NCBI RefSeq assembly: GCF_900142875.1
Contig: NZ_FRCK01000005.1
Location: 124,001 to 188,000, forward strand
Length of the DNA: 64,000 nucleotides
Direction: 5' to 3'
Origin: Paracoccus solventivorans
GTDB taxonomy: Bacteria; Pseudomonadota; Alphaproteobacteria; Rhodobacterales; Rhodobacteraceae
Shown: positions 9,363-18,042 of the stretch, in pieces
Layout: the number at the start of each line of letters is the position of its first letter
How positions within the stretch are numbered: position 1 is the first letter of the stretch
The notes under the pieces: generated by a model
The model's database searches: none
Seen by the model: only the letters and a program-made list of their open reading frames with translations
What the model was told of the DNA's origin: nothing
Position numbers and translations under genes: made by a program

Positions 9363-9859
9363 TGGACCGGCTGGTCGCGACCGTGTTCGGCATCGGCTAC
9401 CTGCGGCCGGCGCCGGGGACATGGGCCTCGGCCGTGACGGTGGCGCTGGCGGTGCTGGCCTATGAATGCCTCAGCCCGTGGCTGGTGCCGGCGGGGTTCG
9501 TAGTCGCCACGCTGCTGGGGTTCTGGACGGTGCCGCGGCTGCTGGCCACCATTTCCGACCGCGACCCGTCCTGGGTGGTGATCGACGAGGTGGCCGGGCA
9601 GTTGCTGGCGCTGTGTTTCACCGTGGTGCCGCTGGCCTGCCACGGGGTGTCGATCCTCGACGCCTGGCCGGGCTATGTGGTGCCGTTCCTGCTGTTTCGG
9701 CTGTTCGACATCTGGAAACCCTGGCTGGTCGGCCGCGCGGACCGGCGCGGCGACGCCACCGGGCTGATGCTGGACGATATCCTTGCCGGGTTGTTCGCCG
9801 GGCTGGGCTCGGTCATGCTGGCGGGGCTGTATCACGCGGTGCTGGAGCCGATGCTGTGA
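9362..9859 (+). CDS. pgpA: Phosphatidylglycerophosphatase A
   Basis: PgpA removes the phosphate from phosphatidylglycerophosphate to give phosphatidylglycerol at the inner membrane. The 165-residue protein has the family motifs GYLRPAPGTWAS, VIDEVAGQ and FDIWKPW followed by DDILAGLFAG, with three or four hydrophobic segments. It begins in the stop codon of ispDF and ends in the start codon of the next gene, so the three genes form a tight operon. Confidence 0.92.
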   Translation: MDRLVATVFGIGYLRPAPGTWASAVTVALAVLAYECLSPWLVPAGFVVATLLGFWTVPRLLATISDRDPSWVVIDEVAGQLLALCFTVVPLACHGVSILDAWPGYVVPFLLFRLFDIWKPWLVGRADRRGDATGLMLDDILAGLFAGLGSVMLAGLYHAVLEPML

Positions 9860-10359
9860 CCGAAGGCGCGACCGGGGATCTTGCGGCCCAGGCGGCGCGC
9901 GTCATCGACGCCGCCCGCGCCCGCGGCGTGATGCTCGCCACCGCCGAAAGCTGCACCGGCGGGCTGATCGGGGCGGTGCTGACCGAGATCGCCGGGGCCT
10001 CGGACGTGTTCGACCGCGGCTTCATCACCTATTCCAACGAGGCCAAGACCCAGATGCTGGGCGTCCTGCCCGCCACCCTGCGCGCCCACGGTGCGGTCAG
10101 CGAGGAAGTCGCCGCCGAAATGGCCGCAGGCGCGCGCCGCAACTCCGCCGCCACGCTGGCGGTATCCGTCACCGGCGTCGCAGGGCCCGGCAGCAGCGGC
10201 ACCAAGCCCGAGGGGCGGGTCTGCTTCGGGCTCTCGGACCCATCCGGCACAAGCACCGAAACCGTGGAGTTCGGGGCCATCGGCCGCGGGAACGTGCGCC
10301 GGGCGACGGTCGCCCATGCGCTGGCGATGCTGCTGGCGGCGCTGGGGTCAGGACGATAG
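9856..10359 (+). CDS. pncC: CinA C-terminal domain protein (nicotinamide-nucleotide amidase)
   Basis: This 167-residue protein corresponds to the CinA C-terminal (PncC) domain, which deamidates nicotinamide mononucleotide in pyridine nucleotide recycling. Diagnostic motifs are TAESCTGGLIGA with the catalytic Ser, GFITYSNEAK and SVTGVAGPGSSGTKPEG. It lacks the N-terminal molybdopterin-binding-like domain of full CinA. The start is a GTG at 9856 overlapping the pgpA stop (GTGA). Its 3' end overlaps the convergent HARE/GIY-YIG gene by 12 bp. Confidence 0.9.
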   Translation: MTEGATGDLAAQAARVIDAARARGVMLATAESCTGGLIGAVLTEIAGASDVFDRGFITYSNEAKTQMLGVLPATLRAHGAVSEEVAAEMAAGARRNSAATLAVSVTGVAGPGSSGTKPEGRVCFGLSDPSGTSTETVEFGAIGRGNVRRATVAHALAMLLAALGSGR

Positions 10360-11133
10360 CTGAGCCATAAGCCGTTCAAGAACGGCCTTTTGGGACTTGT
10401 GCTTCAGCGTGGGGTCCTCGACCTGCAGGAACTCACGCTCCGAGAAGTCGTCGCCGCGTTTGCGATTCAGCGGCGGTTCGAGCGCTTCAATCAGGATGGC
10501 CTCCATCAGCGAAATAATCTGTTCGCGGCTGGCCGTGAACTCCGAGGGACCAAGCTCGCCGTCCTCGGTCACCCTGCGCAGGCCGAACCAGCTGAACCTG
10601 TCCCACCGGCCGTTCAGGCGATCCTTCATGTGCTGCGAAAGACGCTGGCCTAACGGCTGGTCGATTGCACGACCGACGTAGATCACCCGGTCGCGATCAT
10701 ACAGGATATAGATGCCGCATTGACCACCAAAATCGACCAGCTTGCTACCTTGTTGCTGCTGCCCCCAGAGCCGTGGATTCGTCTTCCAGTCCACGCGGGT
10801 GATATTCCAGTACATCCCGACCGCCTTGACGACGGGAATGTCCTCGGGCTCGGGCGCTGGCGCAATGTCGGGGGTGTCCGCAGTCAGAGCCCCTACCCAT
10901 TGCGGATTGAACATGACCCGCCCTGGCTCGGTTTTCAGAAAGGGGCTGTCTTCACCGCTCTTGTTGGACGTGCTGACCATCGATGCTACCGTGGCCGCAG
11001 GGGTTGCGCCCAGATTCTTGCGCAGTTTGCGCTTGGCGATTTCCTCGGCAATCTCAGTGTAATGCATTGCACCGTCGGCATCCTGCAGCACCGTAATGAT
11101 TGCATCGCGCCATTTCAGGTCGGAATGGGTCAT
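10348..11133 (-). CDS. HARE-HTH plus GIY-YIG nuclease-like protein
   Basis: A 261-residue two-domain protein. Residues about 7-76 match the HARE winged-helix domain (HB1, ASXL, restriction endonuclease HTH): an HYTEIAEEI helix, a GATPAATVASM segment and GEDSPFLKTEPGRVMFN. Residues about 138-225 match the GIY-YIG nuclease fold: GIYILY (140-145), VIYVGRA (150-156) with the Arg, Glu211 in LMEAILIE and Asn223 in PPLNRKRG, so the catalytic set appears intact. HARE domains are known from restriction and chromatin-linked proteins; the true substrate here is unknown. GC content is about 60% in the lines I counted, against about 70% or more around it, suggesting transfer. No methyltransferase or other restriction gene is adjacent. 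Confidence 0.82.
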   Translation of the reverse strand: MTHSDLKWRDAIITVLQDADGAMHYTEIAEEIAKRKLRKNLGATPAATVASMVSTSNKSGEDSPFLKTEPGRVMFNPQWVGALTADTPDIAPAPEPEDIPVVKAVGMYWNITRVDWKTNPRLWGQQQQGSKLVDFGGQCGIYILYDRDRVIYVGRAIDQPLGQRLSQHMKDRLNGRWDRFSWFGLRRVTEDGELGPSEFTASREQIISLMEAILIEALEPPLNRKRGDDFSEREFLQVEDPTLKHKSQKAVLERLMAQLSS

Positions 11134-11143
11134 CGCTTACTCC

Positions 11144-12175
11144 TCACAAAGCGCCGAGTAGCGCCGCGATCTCTGCGTCCGTGGTGGCCCAGCTGGTCAC
11201 CAGCCGGATCGTGGCGTTGTCCGCATCGTCCCCCGGCGTCGGCCAGTCGGCGGCGCGCAGGCCGGCGGTGCGCAGCCGTGCGATGGTGGCGGGGGGCAGG
11301 CGCAGGAAGATCTCGTTCGACTGCACCGGGGCCATCGGCTCGAAACCGGCCGCGACCAGCCCGGCGGCCAGTTCCGCCGCGGCCGCATTGGCGTGGCGCG
11401 CCAGTTGCAGCCACAGCCCGCCATCCAGCCAGGCCAGCATCTGCGCGGCCAGGAACCGGTGCTTGGACCACAGCTGCCCGGCGCGCATCCGGCGAAAGGC
11501 GAAGTCGCGGGCGCGGTCGGGGTCGAAGAACACCGCCGCTTCCAGCGCGAGGCAGCCGCTTTTGGTGCCGCCCAGCGACAGCGCGTCGACGCCGGCCTGA
11601 TGGGTCAGGGCTGCGGGGGTGGCGCCGGTGGCGGCGACGGCATTGCCGAAACGGGCGCCGTCCATGTGGACCGTCATCCCGGCCCCATGCGCGACCGCGG
11701 CCAGCGCCGCCACGGCTTCCGGCGCGTGCACCGTCCCCCATTCGGTGGCGTTGGTGATCGAGACCACCGCGTTCCGGCCGTCGTGTTCGTCCTCTTGCGG
11801 GTAATCGGCGATGCGGGCCGACAGCCTGTCCGGGGTCATCCGTCCGAACTCGCCCTCGACCAGCGCCAACTGCGCGCCGCCGGCCATCCAGGCGGGGGCG
11901 CCGGATTCCGAGGTCTCGATATGGGCGGTGCGGTGGCAGAAGATCCGGCCCCAGGGCGGGCACAGCTGCGCCAGCGCCAGCGCGTTGGCGGCGGTGCCGG
12001 TGCCCAGCAGGAACACCGCGGCATCGGGCGCCCCCAGCATCTCGCGCACCGCATCCGCCGCCCGCGCGGTCAGCGGATCGCGCCCATAGGACGCCGCCGT
12101 GCCGTCATTGGCCGCCGCCAGCGCCGCCATCACCGCCGGGTGCACGCCCGAGCTGTTGTCCGAGCCGAAATTCAT
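11144..12175 (-). CDS. ltaE: Low-specificity L-threonine aldolase (PLP enzyme)
   Basis: This 343-residue cytosolic enzyme of the beta-eliminating lyase family cleaves L-threonine or allo-threonine to glycine and acetaldehyde. It shows the N-terminal FGSDNSSGVHPAVM, the glycine loop LGTGTAANALAL, HMDGARFGNA with the Asp that contacts the PLP ring nitrogen, and the PLP lysine in SLGGTKSGCL. The start codon at 12175 overlaps the ycgN-like stop by four bases, so it is the last gene of ribF-ycgN-ltaE. Confidence 0.9.
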   Translation of the reverse strand: MNFGSDNSSGVHPAVMAALAAANDGTAASYGRDPLTARAADAVREMLGAPDAAVFLLGTGTAANALALAQLCPPWGRIFCHRTAHIETSESGAPAWMAGGAQLALVEGEFGRMTPDRLSARIADYPQEDEHDGRNAVVSITNATEWGTVHAPEAVAALAAVAHGAGMTVHMDGARFGNAVAATGATPAALTHQAGVDALSLGGTKSGCLALEAAVFFDPDRARDFAFRRMRAGQLWSKHRFLAAQMLAWLDGGLWLQLARHANAAAAELAAGLVAAGFEPMAPVQSNEIFLRLPPATIARLRTAGLRAADWPTPGDDADNATIRLVTSWATTDAEIAALLGAL

Positions 12176-12612
12176 GACAGATCCTCGATCACATGGTCTT
12201 CCCAGTCGTCCTCGGAGACCTCGAGCTCGCTGACCGTCCAGCCGCGGACCGAGGCCCCGGCGCAGTGCACCGATTCCCGGTCGCCCGAGAGCAGATAGTG
12301 CCAGTCGTACAGCGGCTTGCCCTCGGCCCGCAGGCGATAGGCGCAGGTCGCGGGCAGCCACCAGGCGATCGAGCCCAGTTTTTCCGGGGACAGCACCACG
12401 CAGTCGGGAACGTAGTCATGGCGGTTTTCATAGGACGAACAGCGGCAGCTGTGCCCGTCCAGCAGCCGGCAGGCGATGCGGGTGTAGGCCAGCGAGCCGT
12501 CGTCCTCGTATTCGATCTTGTTGAGGCAGCATTTGCCGCAGCCGTCGCAAAGCGCCTCCCATTCCTCGGCGCTGAGCGAGTCGAGCGGCAGTTCCCAGAA
12601 ACGCTCGCGCAT
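12172..12612 (-). CDS. YcgN-family cysteine-cluster protein (UPF0260)
   Basis: A 146-residue protein of the YcgN/YkgJ-like family. The cysteines cluster in LCDGCGKCCLNKIEYEDDG, ACRLLDGHSCRCSSY, YVPDCVVL and LPATCAYR, a pattern that suggests an Fe-S or zinc site. The molecular function is not known. The ATG at 12612 overlaps the ribF stop (ATGA); a GTG one codon upstream is possible. It is translationally coupled to both neighbours. Confidence 0.85.
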   Translation of the reverse strand: MRERFWELPLDSLSAEEWEALCDGCGKCCLNKIEYEDDGSLAYTRIACRLLDGHSCRCSSYENRHDYVPDCVVLSPEKLGSIAWWLPATCAYRLRAEGKPLYDWHYLLSGDRESVHCAGASVRGWTVSELEVSEDDWEDHVIEDLS

Positions 12613-13574
12613 CACGGCGCCGACAGGATGCGCCGCGCCTGCGCCGCGTCGCTGTGCATTTGGGCGACCAGCGCGTCGAGCCCGTCGAACTTTTCCTCGG
12701 GGCGCAGATAGTCGACCAGCGCCACCGACAGGCGGCGGCCGTAGAGATCGCCGTCGAAATCGAACAGATGGGTTTCCAGGTTCGGCGCGTTCTGCCCGAA
12801 CATCGGCCGCACCCCCAGGGATGCCACGCCGCGGTAGCTGCCGCGGTCGGGACCGTCCAGCACATCGACCTCGACCGCATAGACGCCCAGTTTCGGCAGG
12901 TGCAGCCCCTCGACCGCCATGTTGGCGGTGGGGAAACCCAGCTCGCGGCCGCGTTTTTCGCCGTGCAGCACTTCGCCCTCGATCCGGTGCCAGTGGCCCA
13001 GCATCCGCTCGGCGTCGCGGGGGCGGCCTTCGGCCAGCGCGGCGCGGATGGCGGTGGAGCTGGCGCGGCCCTCGGCCCCGCTGCAGACCAGCGGCACCAC
13101 GGTCACGCCGAAACCCAGCCGCGCGCCCGCCTCGGCCAGCGTCGTCGCGTCGCCCGCCCGGCCGCGGCCATAGCGGAAATCTTCGCCCACCGCGACATGG
13201 GCGATGCCCAGCCCCTCGGCCAGCACCTGCCGGGCGAAATCCTCGGGCGAGAGCCCGGCCAGATGCGGGCCGAAGGGCAGCTCGTAAAGCTGGCTGACCC
13301 CGTGGCGCGCCAGCCGCGTCGCCCGTGATTCGGCGTTCATCAGCCGGAACGGCGGCTCGACCCGCCCGGCCAGCGCGGCGAAATATTCGCGCGGATGCGG
13401 TTCAAAGGTGATGATGCCCAGGGGCGCGTCAGGGCGGGCGGCGCGGGCTGCCTCGATCACCGCGCGGTGGCCGCGATGCACGCCGTCGAAATTGCCCATG
13501 GCCACGGTTGCGCCGCGAGCCGACGCGGGAAGCCCGCGCCAGTCGCGATGGATATGCATCGGCGGATGTTGCAT
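12612..13574 (-). CDS. ribF: Bifunctional riboflavin kinase / FAD synthetase
   Basis: RibF phosphorylates riboflavin to FMN and adenylylates FMN to FAD. The 320-residue protein has the N-terminal nucleotidyltransferase domain with VAMGNFDGVHRGH and EDFRYGRGR, and the C-terminal kinase domain with KRGRELGFPTANM and VASLGVRPMFG. I chose the ATG at 13574 because CGGGAG stands just upstream; ATGs at 13595 and 13559 are alternatives. It heads the run ribF-ycgN-ltaE. Confidence 0.93.
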   Translation of the reverse strand: MQHPPMHIHRDWRGLPASARGATVAMGNFDGVHRGHRAVIEAARAARPDAPLGIITFEPHPREYFAALAGRVEPPFRLMNAESRATRLARHGVSQLYELPFGPHLAGLSPEDFARQVLAEGLGIAHVAVGEDFRYGRGRAGDATTLAEAGARLGFGVTVVPLVCSGAEGRASSTAIRAALAEGRPRDAERMLGHWHRIEGEVLHGEKRGRELGFPTANMAVEGLHLPKLGVYAVEVDVLDGPDRGSYRGVASLGVRPMFGQNAPNLETHLFDFDGDLYGRRLSVALVDYLRPEEKFDGLDALVAQMHSDAAQARRILSAP

Positions 13575-13616
13575 GGGCTCCCGTCTCCGGGCCATGCGAT
13601 GCCCCGGTCGTCGTGG

Positions 13617-14063
13617 TCAGTCGAACTTGCGCGACGGCGCCAGAACCACCGCCTCGCCCTTGAGCACGACCGTATCGCCCACGAGGCAGCGGGTGGCAAG
13701 GGTCACGCGGCGGCGCGAATGGTCGATCGCCTCGACCTCGACCTCGGCGCGCACCATGTCGCCGGGGCGGACCGGGGCCATGAACTTCAGCGTCTGGCCC
13801 AGATAGACCGTGCCGTGGCCCGGCAGCTGTTCCCCGATCACCGCCGAGATCAGCCCGGCGGTCAGCATCCCATGCGCGATGCGGCCCTGAAAGATGGTGT
13901 CGCGGGCGTAATCGTCGTCCAGATGCACCGGGTTGCGGTCGGTCGAGACCTGCGCGAACATCTCGATGTCCGCATCCGTCACCTGTTTTTGCAGGCTGCG
14001 CAGCATCCCCACCTCAAGATCCTCGATGACGATGGTGCCCCGGGGCTGATTGTCGAGCATCAT
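13617..14063 (-). CDS. MaoC-like (R)-hydratase family protein
   Basis: A 148-residue hot-dog-fold protein of the MaoC/PhaJ family, which hydrates enoyl-CoA to (R)-3-hydroxyacyl-CoA. The hydratase motif with the catalytic Asp and His is visible in STDRNPVHLDDDYAR and FQGRIAHGMLTAGL. A strong GGAGG precedes the double ATG at 14063. It could supply monomers for polyhydroxyalkanoate or act in fatty acid metabolism; the substrate cannot be read from the sequence. It stands 42 bp before ribF on the same strand. Confidence 0.86.
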   Translation of the reverse strand: MMLDNQPRGTIVIEDLEVGMLRSLQKQVTDADIEMFAQVSTDRNPVHLDDDYARDTIFQGRIAHGMLTAGLISAVIGEQLPGHGTVYLGQTLKFMAPVRPGDMVRAEVEVEAIDHSRRRVTLATRCLVGDTVVLKGEAVVLAPSRKFD

Positions 14064-14162
14064 TCCGGCCTCCCTAGCCGCGGTGCAGCATAGCAGCGGG
14101 AAAACGCTCCCGCAACAATATTATCCATGAGGGGCGCAAGGAGACGGATTGTTGCGCGGCGA

Positions 14163-15026
14163 TCAACGCAGGCGGCCGATGGCGAAGGTCGGGTGGATCC
14201 CCTGCCCGTCCAGCCAGCGTTCCAGCAGCGCCGGATCGGGGCTTTCCACGTCGCCGCCCATGAACTCGGCCGCCAGCCCGCCGGTGACGAAGATCGAATC
14301 AATTCCCTGCGCGACGGCGCCGGCGATGTCGGTGCCGATGCCGTCGCCGATGGCCAGCGCCGGCACCTCGGGCCCCACCCCCAGCCGGCGGCGGGCAAGG
14401 TCGTAGATCGGCGCGTGCGGCTTGCCGAAATACAGCGCCTCGCCGCCCATCTCCTCGTAAAGCTGCGCCAGCGCCCCCGCGCAGTAAAGCCGCTGTTCGC
14501 CGTAATCCACCACCAGATCGGGGTTCGCGCACAGCAGCGGCAGGTTGCGGGCCCGGGCGGCGGCCAGACGCTCGCGGTAGTCCTCGGGGGTCTCGGTCAG
14601 GTCGTCATAGGGGCCGGTGACCACGATGCCCTCGGCCTCCTCCAGCGCCACCCGCTCCAGCGCGGCGGCGCGGGGGTCGTCGGTGTCGGTGAAGAAGCTC
14701 AGGTCGCGGTCGGGGCCGACATGCCAGACCCGGCTGCCCACCCGCCCCGCCAGCATCGCATCCTGCGCCGCATCGCCCGAGGTCACGATGTCGTCCCAGG
14801 CATCGCGCGGCACCCCCAGCCGGTCGATCTGCTGCTCCACCATCGCCCGCGGCCGGGGCGCATTGGTGACCAGCGCCACCTTGCCCCCGCCAAGACGCCA
14901 GCGCTGCAACGCCGCGATCGCCGCCGGATAGGCGGCCTTGCCGTTGTGGACGCAGCCCCAGAGATCGCAGAACAGCACGCCGTAATCGCCGCCGATCTCG
15001 GCAAGTTCGTGGATGATCCGGGTCAT
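14163..15026 (-). CDS. HAD-superfamily subfamily IIA hydrolase (TIGR01459-like)
   Basis: A 287-residue haloacid dehalogenase-type phosphatase of the NagD-like class IIA. The nucleophile loop is FCDLWGCVHNG with Asp20, in which the usual second Asp is replaced as in the TIGR01459 group. Motif II is VALVTNAPRP, and motifs III/IV are KPHAPIYDLA and GDGIGTDIAGA. The natural substrate of this group is not known. It is 137 bp from the family II pyrophosphatase gene and on the same strand, with a hairpin between them. Confidence 0.85.
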   Translation of the reverse strand: MTRIIHELAEIGGDYGVLFCDLWGCVHNGKAAYPAAIAALQRWRLGGGKVALVTNAPRPRAMVEQQIDRLGVPRDAWDDIVTSGDAAQDAMLAGRVGSRVWHVGPDRDLSFFTDTDDPRAAALERVALEEAEGIVVTGPYDDLTETPEDYRERLAAARARNLPLLCANPDLVVDYGEQRLYCAGALAQLYEEMGGEALYFGKPHAPIYDLARRRLGVGPEVPALAIGDGIGTDIAGAVAQGIDSIFVTGGLAAEFMGGDVESPDPALLERWLDGQGIHPTFAIGRLR

Positions 15027-15055
15027 GTGGGGGCCTTTCAGGGGATGGACATGGA

Positions 15056-15088
15056 GAGGGGGCCGGGGCGCGATCCGCCCGGCCCCCC
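15056..15088 (-). terminator. GC hairpin after ppaC
   Basis: A long GC-only stem (AGGGGGCCGGG.. pairing with CCCGGCCCCCC around CGCGATCC) begins about 24 bp after the ppaC stop on the minus strand. There is no T run, so this is a terminator-like structure rather than a classic intrinsic terminator. Confidence 0.45.
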
Positions 15089-15111
15089 GAGAATTGCGGC
15101 GGTCGCGCGCC

Positions 15112-16029
15112 TCAGAGCTTGAGCGCGGGGATGATCTGCTTCTTGCGGCTGACGACGCCGGGCAGCACCACGCTGTCGCTGTCCACGCGGACGCCGAACG
15201 ACGCCGCGGCCACCTTGGCCACGAAGTCGTTCGGGACCAGCAGGGTCGAGCGCTCGTTCAGGATGTCGACGATGAACAGCAGCACCTCGTCAGCGCCGTC
15301 CTCGGCCGCGACCCCGGGCATGGCGGCGATCAGCGCCGCCTTGCGGTCGATCAGCACCTGCGGCGCGGTGGTTTCCAGCACCGAGACCCGCAGCTGCTTG
15401 CCGCCGAGCTCGTATTCCTTGCTGTCCATCCGCAGCAGCGCCGCATCCGAGAACGCCGAAACGTCGGATTTCGCCGCGAACATCTCGGCCGCATAGGTCG
15501 GGATCGCGATGTCGAGGTCACCCGCCAGTTTCTCTGCCACCCAGCGGTCATGCGGGGTGGTGGTGGGGCTGCGGAACTCCAGCGTGTCGGACAGGATGCA
15601 GGTCAGCATCATCCCCTTGACCCAGCGGGGCGCGCGGTCGAGGTCCTCGCCGATCAGGTCGTGCATGATCGTGGCGGTGCAGGCCAGCGGCCGGATGGTG
15701 ACGTTGATCGGGGTGCGGGTGGTGATGCCGCCCGCCAGCAGGTGGTGGTCGATGATTTCCAGCACCTCGGCCTGCGCCAGCGAGGCGGGCAGTTCCGCGG
15801 GGTTGTTGGTGTCCACGATCACGCATTGGTCGCCCGCGGCCACGTCCTGGATGATCTCGGGCATCTCGACGCCCCATTTCCCCAGCATCCACAGCGCCTC
15901 GGTGTTGGGCGTCCCCTGCAGCACCGCTTTCGCCGGGGTCTTGCGGATATCCGACAGATACCAGGCCCAGATCAGCGGCGAGCCGGTGGAATCGGTGTCG
16001 GGGGCCTTGTGGCCGAAAACCTGGATCAT
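15112..16029 (-). CDS. ppaC: Manganese-dependent (family II) inorganic pyrophosphatase
   Basis: This 305-residue DHH-family enzyme hydrolyses pyrophosphate to phosphate and so drives biosynthetic reactions. Metal ligands are visible in FGHKAPDTDST, VDTNNPAE and the DHH signature EIIDHHL; the C-terminal DHHA2 domain ends in RVDSDSVVLPGVVSRKKQI with the SRKKQ substrate motif. The start at 16029 follows a GGAACGCGTTCC palindrome. Family II enzymes are best known from Firmicutes but also occur in some Rhodobacterales. Confidence 0.93.
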   Translation of the reverse strand: MIQVFGHKAPDTDSTGSPLIWAWYLSDIRKTPAKAVLQGTPNTEALWMLGKWGVEMPEIIQDVAAGDQCVIVDTNNPAELPASLAQAEVLEIIDHHLLAGGITTRTPINVTIRPLACTATIMHDLIGEDLDRAPRWVKGMMLTCILSDTLEFRSPTTTPHDRWVAEKLAGDLDIAIPTYAAEMFAAKSDVSAFSDAALLRMDSKEYELGGKQLRVSVLETTAPQVLIDRKAALIAAMPGVAAEDGADEVLLFIVDILNERSTLLVPNDFVAKVAAASFGVRVDSDSVVLPGVVSRKKQIIPALKL

Positions 16030-16420
16030 GGGAACGCGTTCCTTCGTGGCGGAGTCGCTGCGGCTTATAGGGCGGCGGCGGGGGGTTGTGAAGCGCGGCG
16101 CAGGACCGGGCTGCCGCGGCCTTCCTCGCTGAAACGGTCCACCGGACCGTTTTCCGGGCGTTCGGAAGCCCCGGGATATTGGGGGCAAGATGAAAGAACC
16201 GCAGGCGGTGCGGAGTTGCCGCCGGGCGCGGTGCGTTCGGTCAGCCCGGCGAGCGGTGGTCTTGGGGGAGTCAGGACGCCTTTGCTTTCGGGCCCCTGCA
16301 GCCCGGGGATGATTAGGACAAGATGAAAGAGCGGAGAGGGTGCGGCCTTGGGGGCCACCGGACGCCGTTGCTTTCGGGCCTCCGCAAGCCCTCGGATAGG
16401 CAGGATCGGAGCGTCGGGCG
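16030..16420. other. Repeat-filled gap between ppaC and the NTF2-like gene
   Basis: No gene is apparent in these 391 bp. They hold a shortened long repeat (16122-16196) and two degenerate tandem copies of another unit, about 16253-16311 and 16339-16397. Both share TTGCTTTCGGGCC, a CTGCAGCCC or CCGCAAGCC half, and the CAAGATGAAAGA tail at 16318-16330. The frame of ppaC is open through part of it, but that is not conserved sequence. Confidence 0.6.
16122..16196 (+). repeat. Long interspersed repeat, copy 2 (internally shortened)
   Basis: It begins TTCCTCGCTGAAACGGTCCACCGGACCG and ends with CCGGGATATTGGGGGCAAGATGAAAG. Compared with copy 1 it lacks about 45 bp in the middle (the GGCGGG..GATCCGCC part). 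The CGGTCCACCGGACCG segment is a near-perfect palindrome. Confidence 0.7.
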
Positions 16421-16765
16421 TCAGCCCCTTGCCGGCAGGGTCTGCTGGTGCTGGATCAGTTTCCAGTCGCCGGCCTGGCGCACCCAGGTCGAGCTGCACA
16501 GCACGTCGCGTTCGGTGCTGCCGCGGGTGGCGCGGGCGCGATAGGCCAGCACCATGGTGTCGCCCAGTTCCGAGGTGTGGCGGTCGCTGATGCGCAGGTT
16601 CTGCCAGCGGCTGCCCTGCTTCATCCCCTCGACGATCTGCGGCCCCTGCATCACCCCTTCGGGGAACACCATGATGCAGACGGGGGCGATGCGCAGCGCC
16701 GCCTCGGCCGCGCCCAGCGTCCACAGCGCTTCCTCGTCGGCCCAACGGTCCTCGGTCCTGCTCAT
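16421..16765 (-). CDS. NTF2-like / DUF4440-type protein
   Basis: A 114-residue protein with the cone-shaped NTF2-like fold suggested by the N-terminal helix ([14 protein letters not shown]), [16 protein letters not shown] and the C-terminal [18 protein letters not shown], which is the classic DUF4440/SnoaL-like ending. The function is not known; members bind small molecules or act as isomerases. Its start overlaps the upstream TraB/GumN stop (ATGA at 16765), so the two are co-translated. Confidence 0.75.
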   Translation of the reverse strand: MSRTEDRWADEEALWTLGAAEAALRIAPVCIMVFPEGVMQGPQIVEGMKQGSRWQNLRISDRHTSELGDTMVLAYRARATRGSTERDVLCSSTWVRQAGDWKLIQHQQTLPARG

Positions 16766-17838
16766 CCTGCGTCTCCTACACGTTCGATCGTCCAGCCGTC
16801 CCGTTCCAGCAGCCGCAGCACCCCGGTCTCGCCCGGCAGGTGCAGTGCCCCGAAGGCGGCGACCACGTGGCGACCCGCCTGCGCGGCGCCAGTGGCCGCT
16901 TCGGTCAACGGCGCGATCCAGTTTCTGTTCCGTGCGGTCATCAGCCGCTCCTCGGCCAGCTGCAGCTGCCGCTCGACCGCCGCGGGGGCCAGCTCCGACG
17001 AGGCCAGCGCGTCCAGCCGCCCGAACTCCCAGATCGCCCAGATGTCGCCGCGGAAATACGCCTCGAGCGTGGTGGCGGCGTAATCGTCGGCCAGCTGCGC
17101 GGCCGGCAGCGCCGCGCGGATCATGTCCAGCTCTTCCTCGGGGGTCAGCCCGGCGAAGATCGCGAACACCGTATCCCAGGGCTCCAGCGCCAGCACCTCC
17201 GTGCCCGCGTCCTCCGCCGCGGCGATCAACTGGTGGTCGAGCCCGCCGCTGGCCGGGTCGCTGCCGCGGGCGCGCGCCGCGTCGATCATGCAAGGCGACA
17301 GCCCCAGCACGGTGGCGACATACCAGGGCCGCATCCGGCTGACCATGATCGCGGGGATGCCGCGGGCCTCCATCGCCTGCCCCAGCGCCTGCCACTGTTC
17401 GGGCGGCAGGCGCTCGGGCAGGGTCGGGCCGCTGGCGTCCACCATCAGTGAGGGATCCTCGGCCAGCGCCCGGGCCAGCCGTGCCTCGCCCTCGGGGCCG
17501 ACCTCGACCAGCAGCGCCCCGGCCCCGGCGATCAGCGGGCGCAGCGCCGCGACCATGGGGGCGTGGCGCGGGTCGGGAAAGTGATAGGTGCCCACGATCT
17601 CGATCACCGCATCCTCGCGGGTGGCGCGAAAGCGGGTGCCGGTGGCATAGGGGGTGGCGGCCACCGCGCGGGCGATCTGCGCACGGTCGGCATCGGACAG
17701 CGCCGCCATCAGGTCGCGGCCGGTGCAGACGGGGGCGGCATCGCCCTGACCCGCCACCGCCATCTGGGGGGCGGCCAGCAACAGCAGCGCCAGCGCCAGC
17801 AGCCACGCCGCCAGCCGGGTTGTCGCGACCCTCATCAT
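16762..17838 (-). CDS. TraB/GumN family exported protein
   Basis: A 358-residue protein with an N-terminal signal peptide ([23 protein letters not shown]). The TraB/GumN (Tiki-like) fold is shown by [10 protein letters not shown] near residue 80, [10 protein letters not shown], and the C-terminal [25 protein letters not shown] with its conserved GxxH. Some eukaryotic relatives are metalloproteases, but activity of the bacterial proteins is unproven. Either of the adjacent ATGs at 17838 and 17835 may be used. It is the first gene of a pair with the NTF2-like protein and is divergent from groES. Confidence 0.85.
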   Translation of the reverse strand: MMRVATTRLAAWLLALALLLLAAPQMAVAGQGDAAPVCTGRDLMAALSDADRAQIARAVAATPYATGTRFRATREDAVIEIVGTYHFPDPRHAPMVAALRPLIAGAGALLVEVGPEGEARLARALAEDPSLMVDASGPTLPERLPPEQWQALGQAMEARGIPAIMVSRMRPWYVATVLGLSPCMIDAARARGSDPASGGLDHQLIAAAEDAGTEVLALEPWDTVFAIFAGLTPEEELDMIRAALPAAQLADDYAATTLEAYFRGDIWAIWEFGRLDALASSELAPAAVERQLQLAEERLMTARNRNWIAPLTEAATGAAQAGRHVVAAFGALHLPGETGVLRLLERDGWTIERVGDAG

Positions 17839-17943
17839 CCTGATTCGCCCCCGTTTTTCCGCCCGCACCCCTGCGCCGGGCCGCGCCAGCATCGCACGCG
17901 GGGCGGGCGAACCCAACCCGGCGCGCCCGGACCGGCCTGCGGG

Positions 17944-17971
17944 TTGACAGGCTCGTGACCGCGGCCTATCT
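17944..17971 (+). promoter_or_regulatory. groESL promoter
   Basis: TTGACA (17944-17949) and CTATCT (17966-17971) with 16 bp between them form a good housekeeping-type promoter. It ends nine bases before the CIRCE operator, so HrcA bound there would block the start of transcription. Confidence 0.7.
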
Positions 17972-17979
17972 GGCGGGCA

Positions 17980-18006
17980 TTGGCACTCACCAAGGTCGAG
18001 TGCCAA
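17980..18006 (+). promoter_or_regulatory. CIRCE operator (HrcA site)
   Basis: A perfect inverted repeat TTGGCACTC, nine-base spacer, GAGTGCCAA. It differs from the consensus TTAGCACTC-N9-GAGTGCTAA only at the matching A/T position in each arm. Its place between promoter and groES is the classic one for HrcA heat-shock repression. Confidence 0.95.
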
Positions 18007-18042
18007 CAACGCAACACTGCAACCTGAATCGGAGTGTTCACG

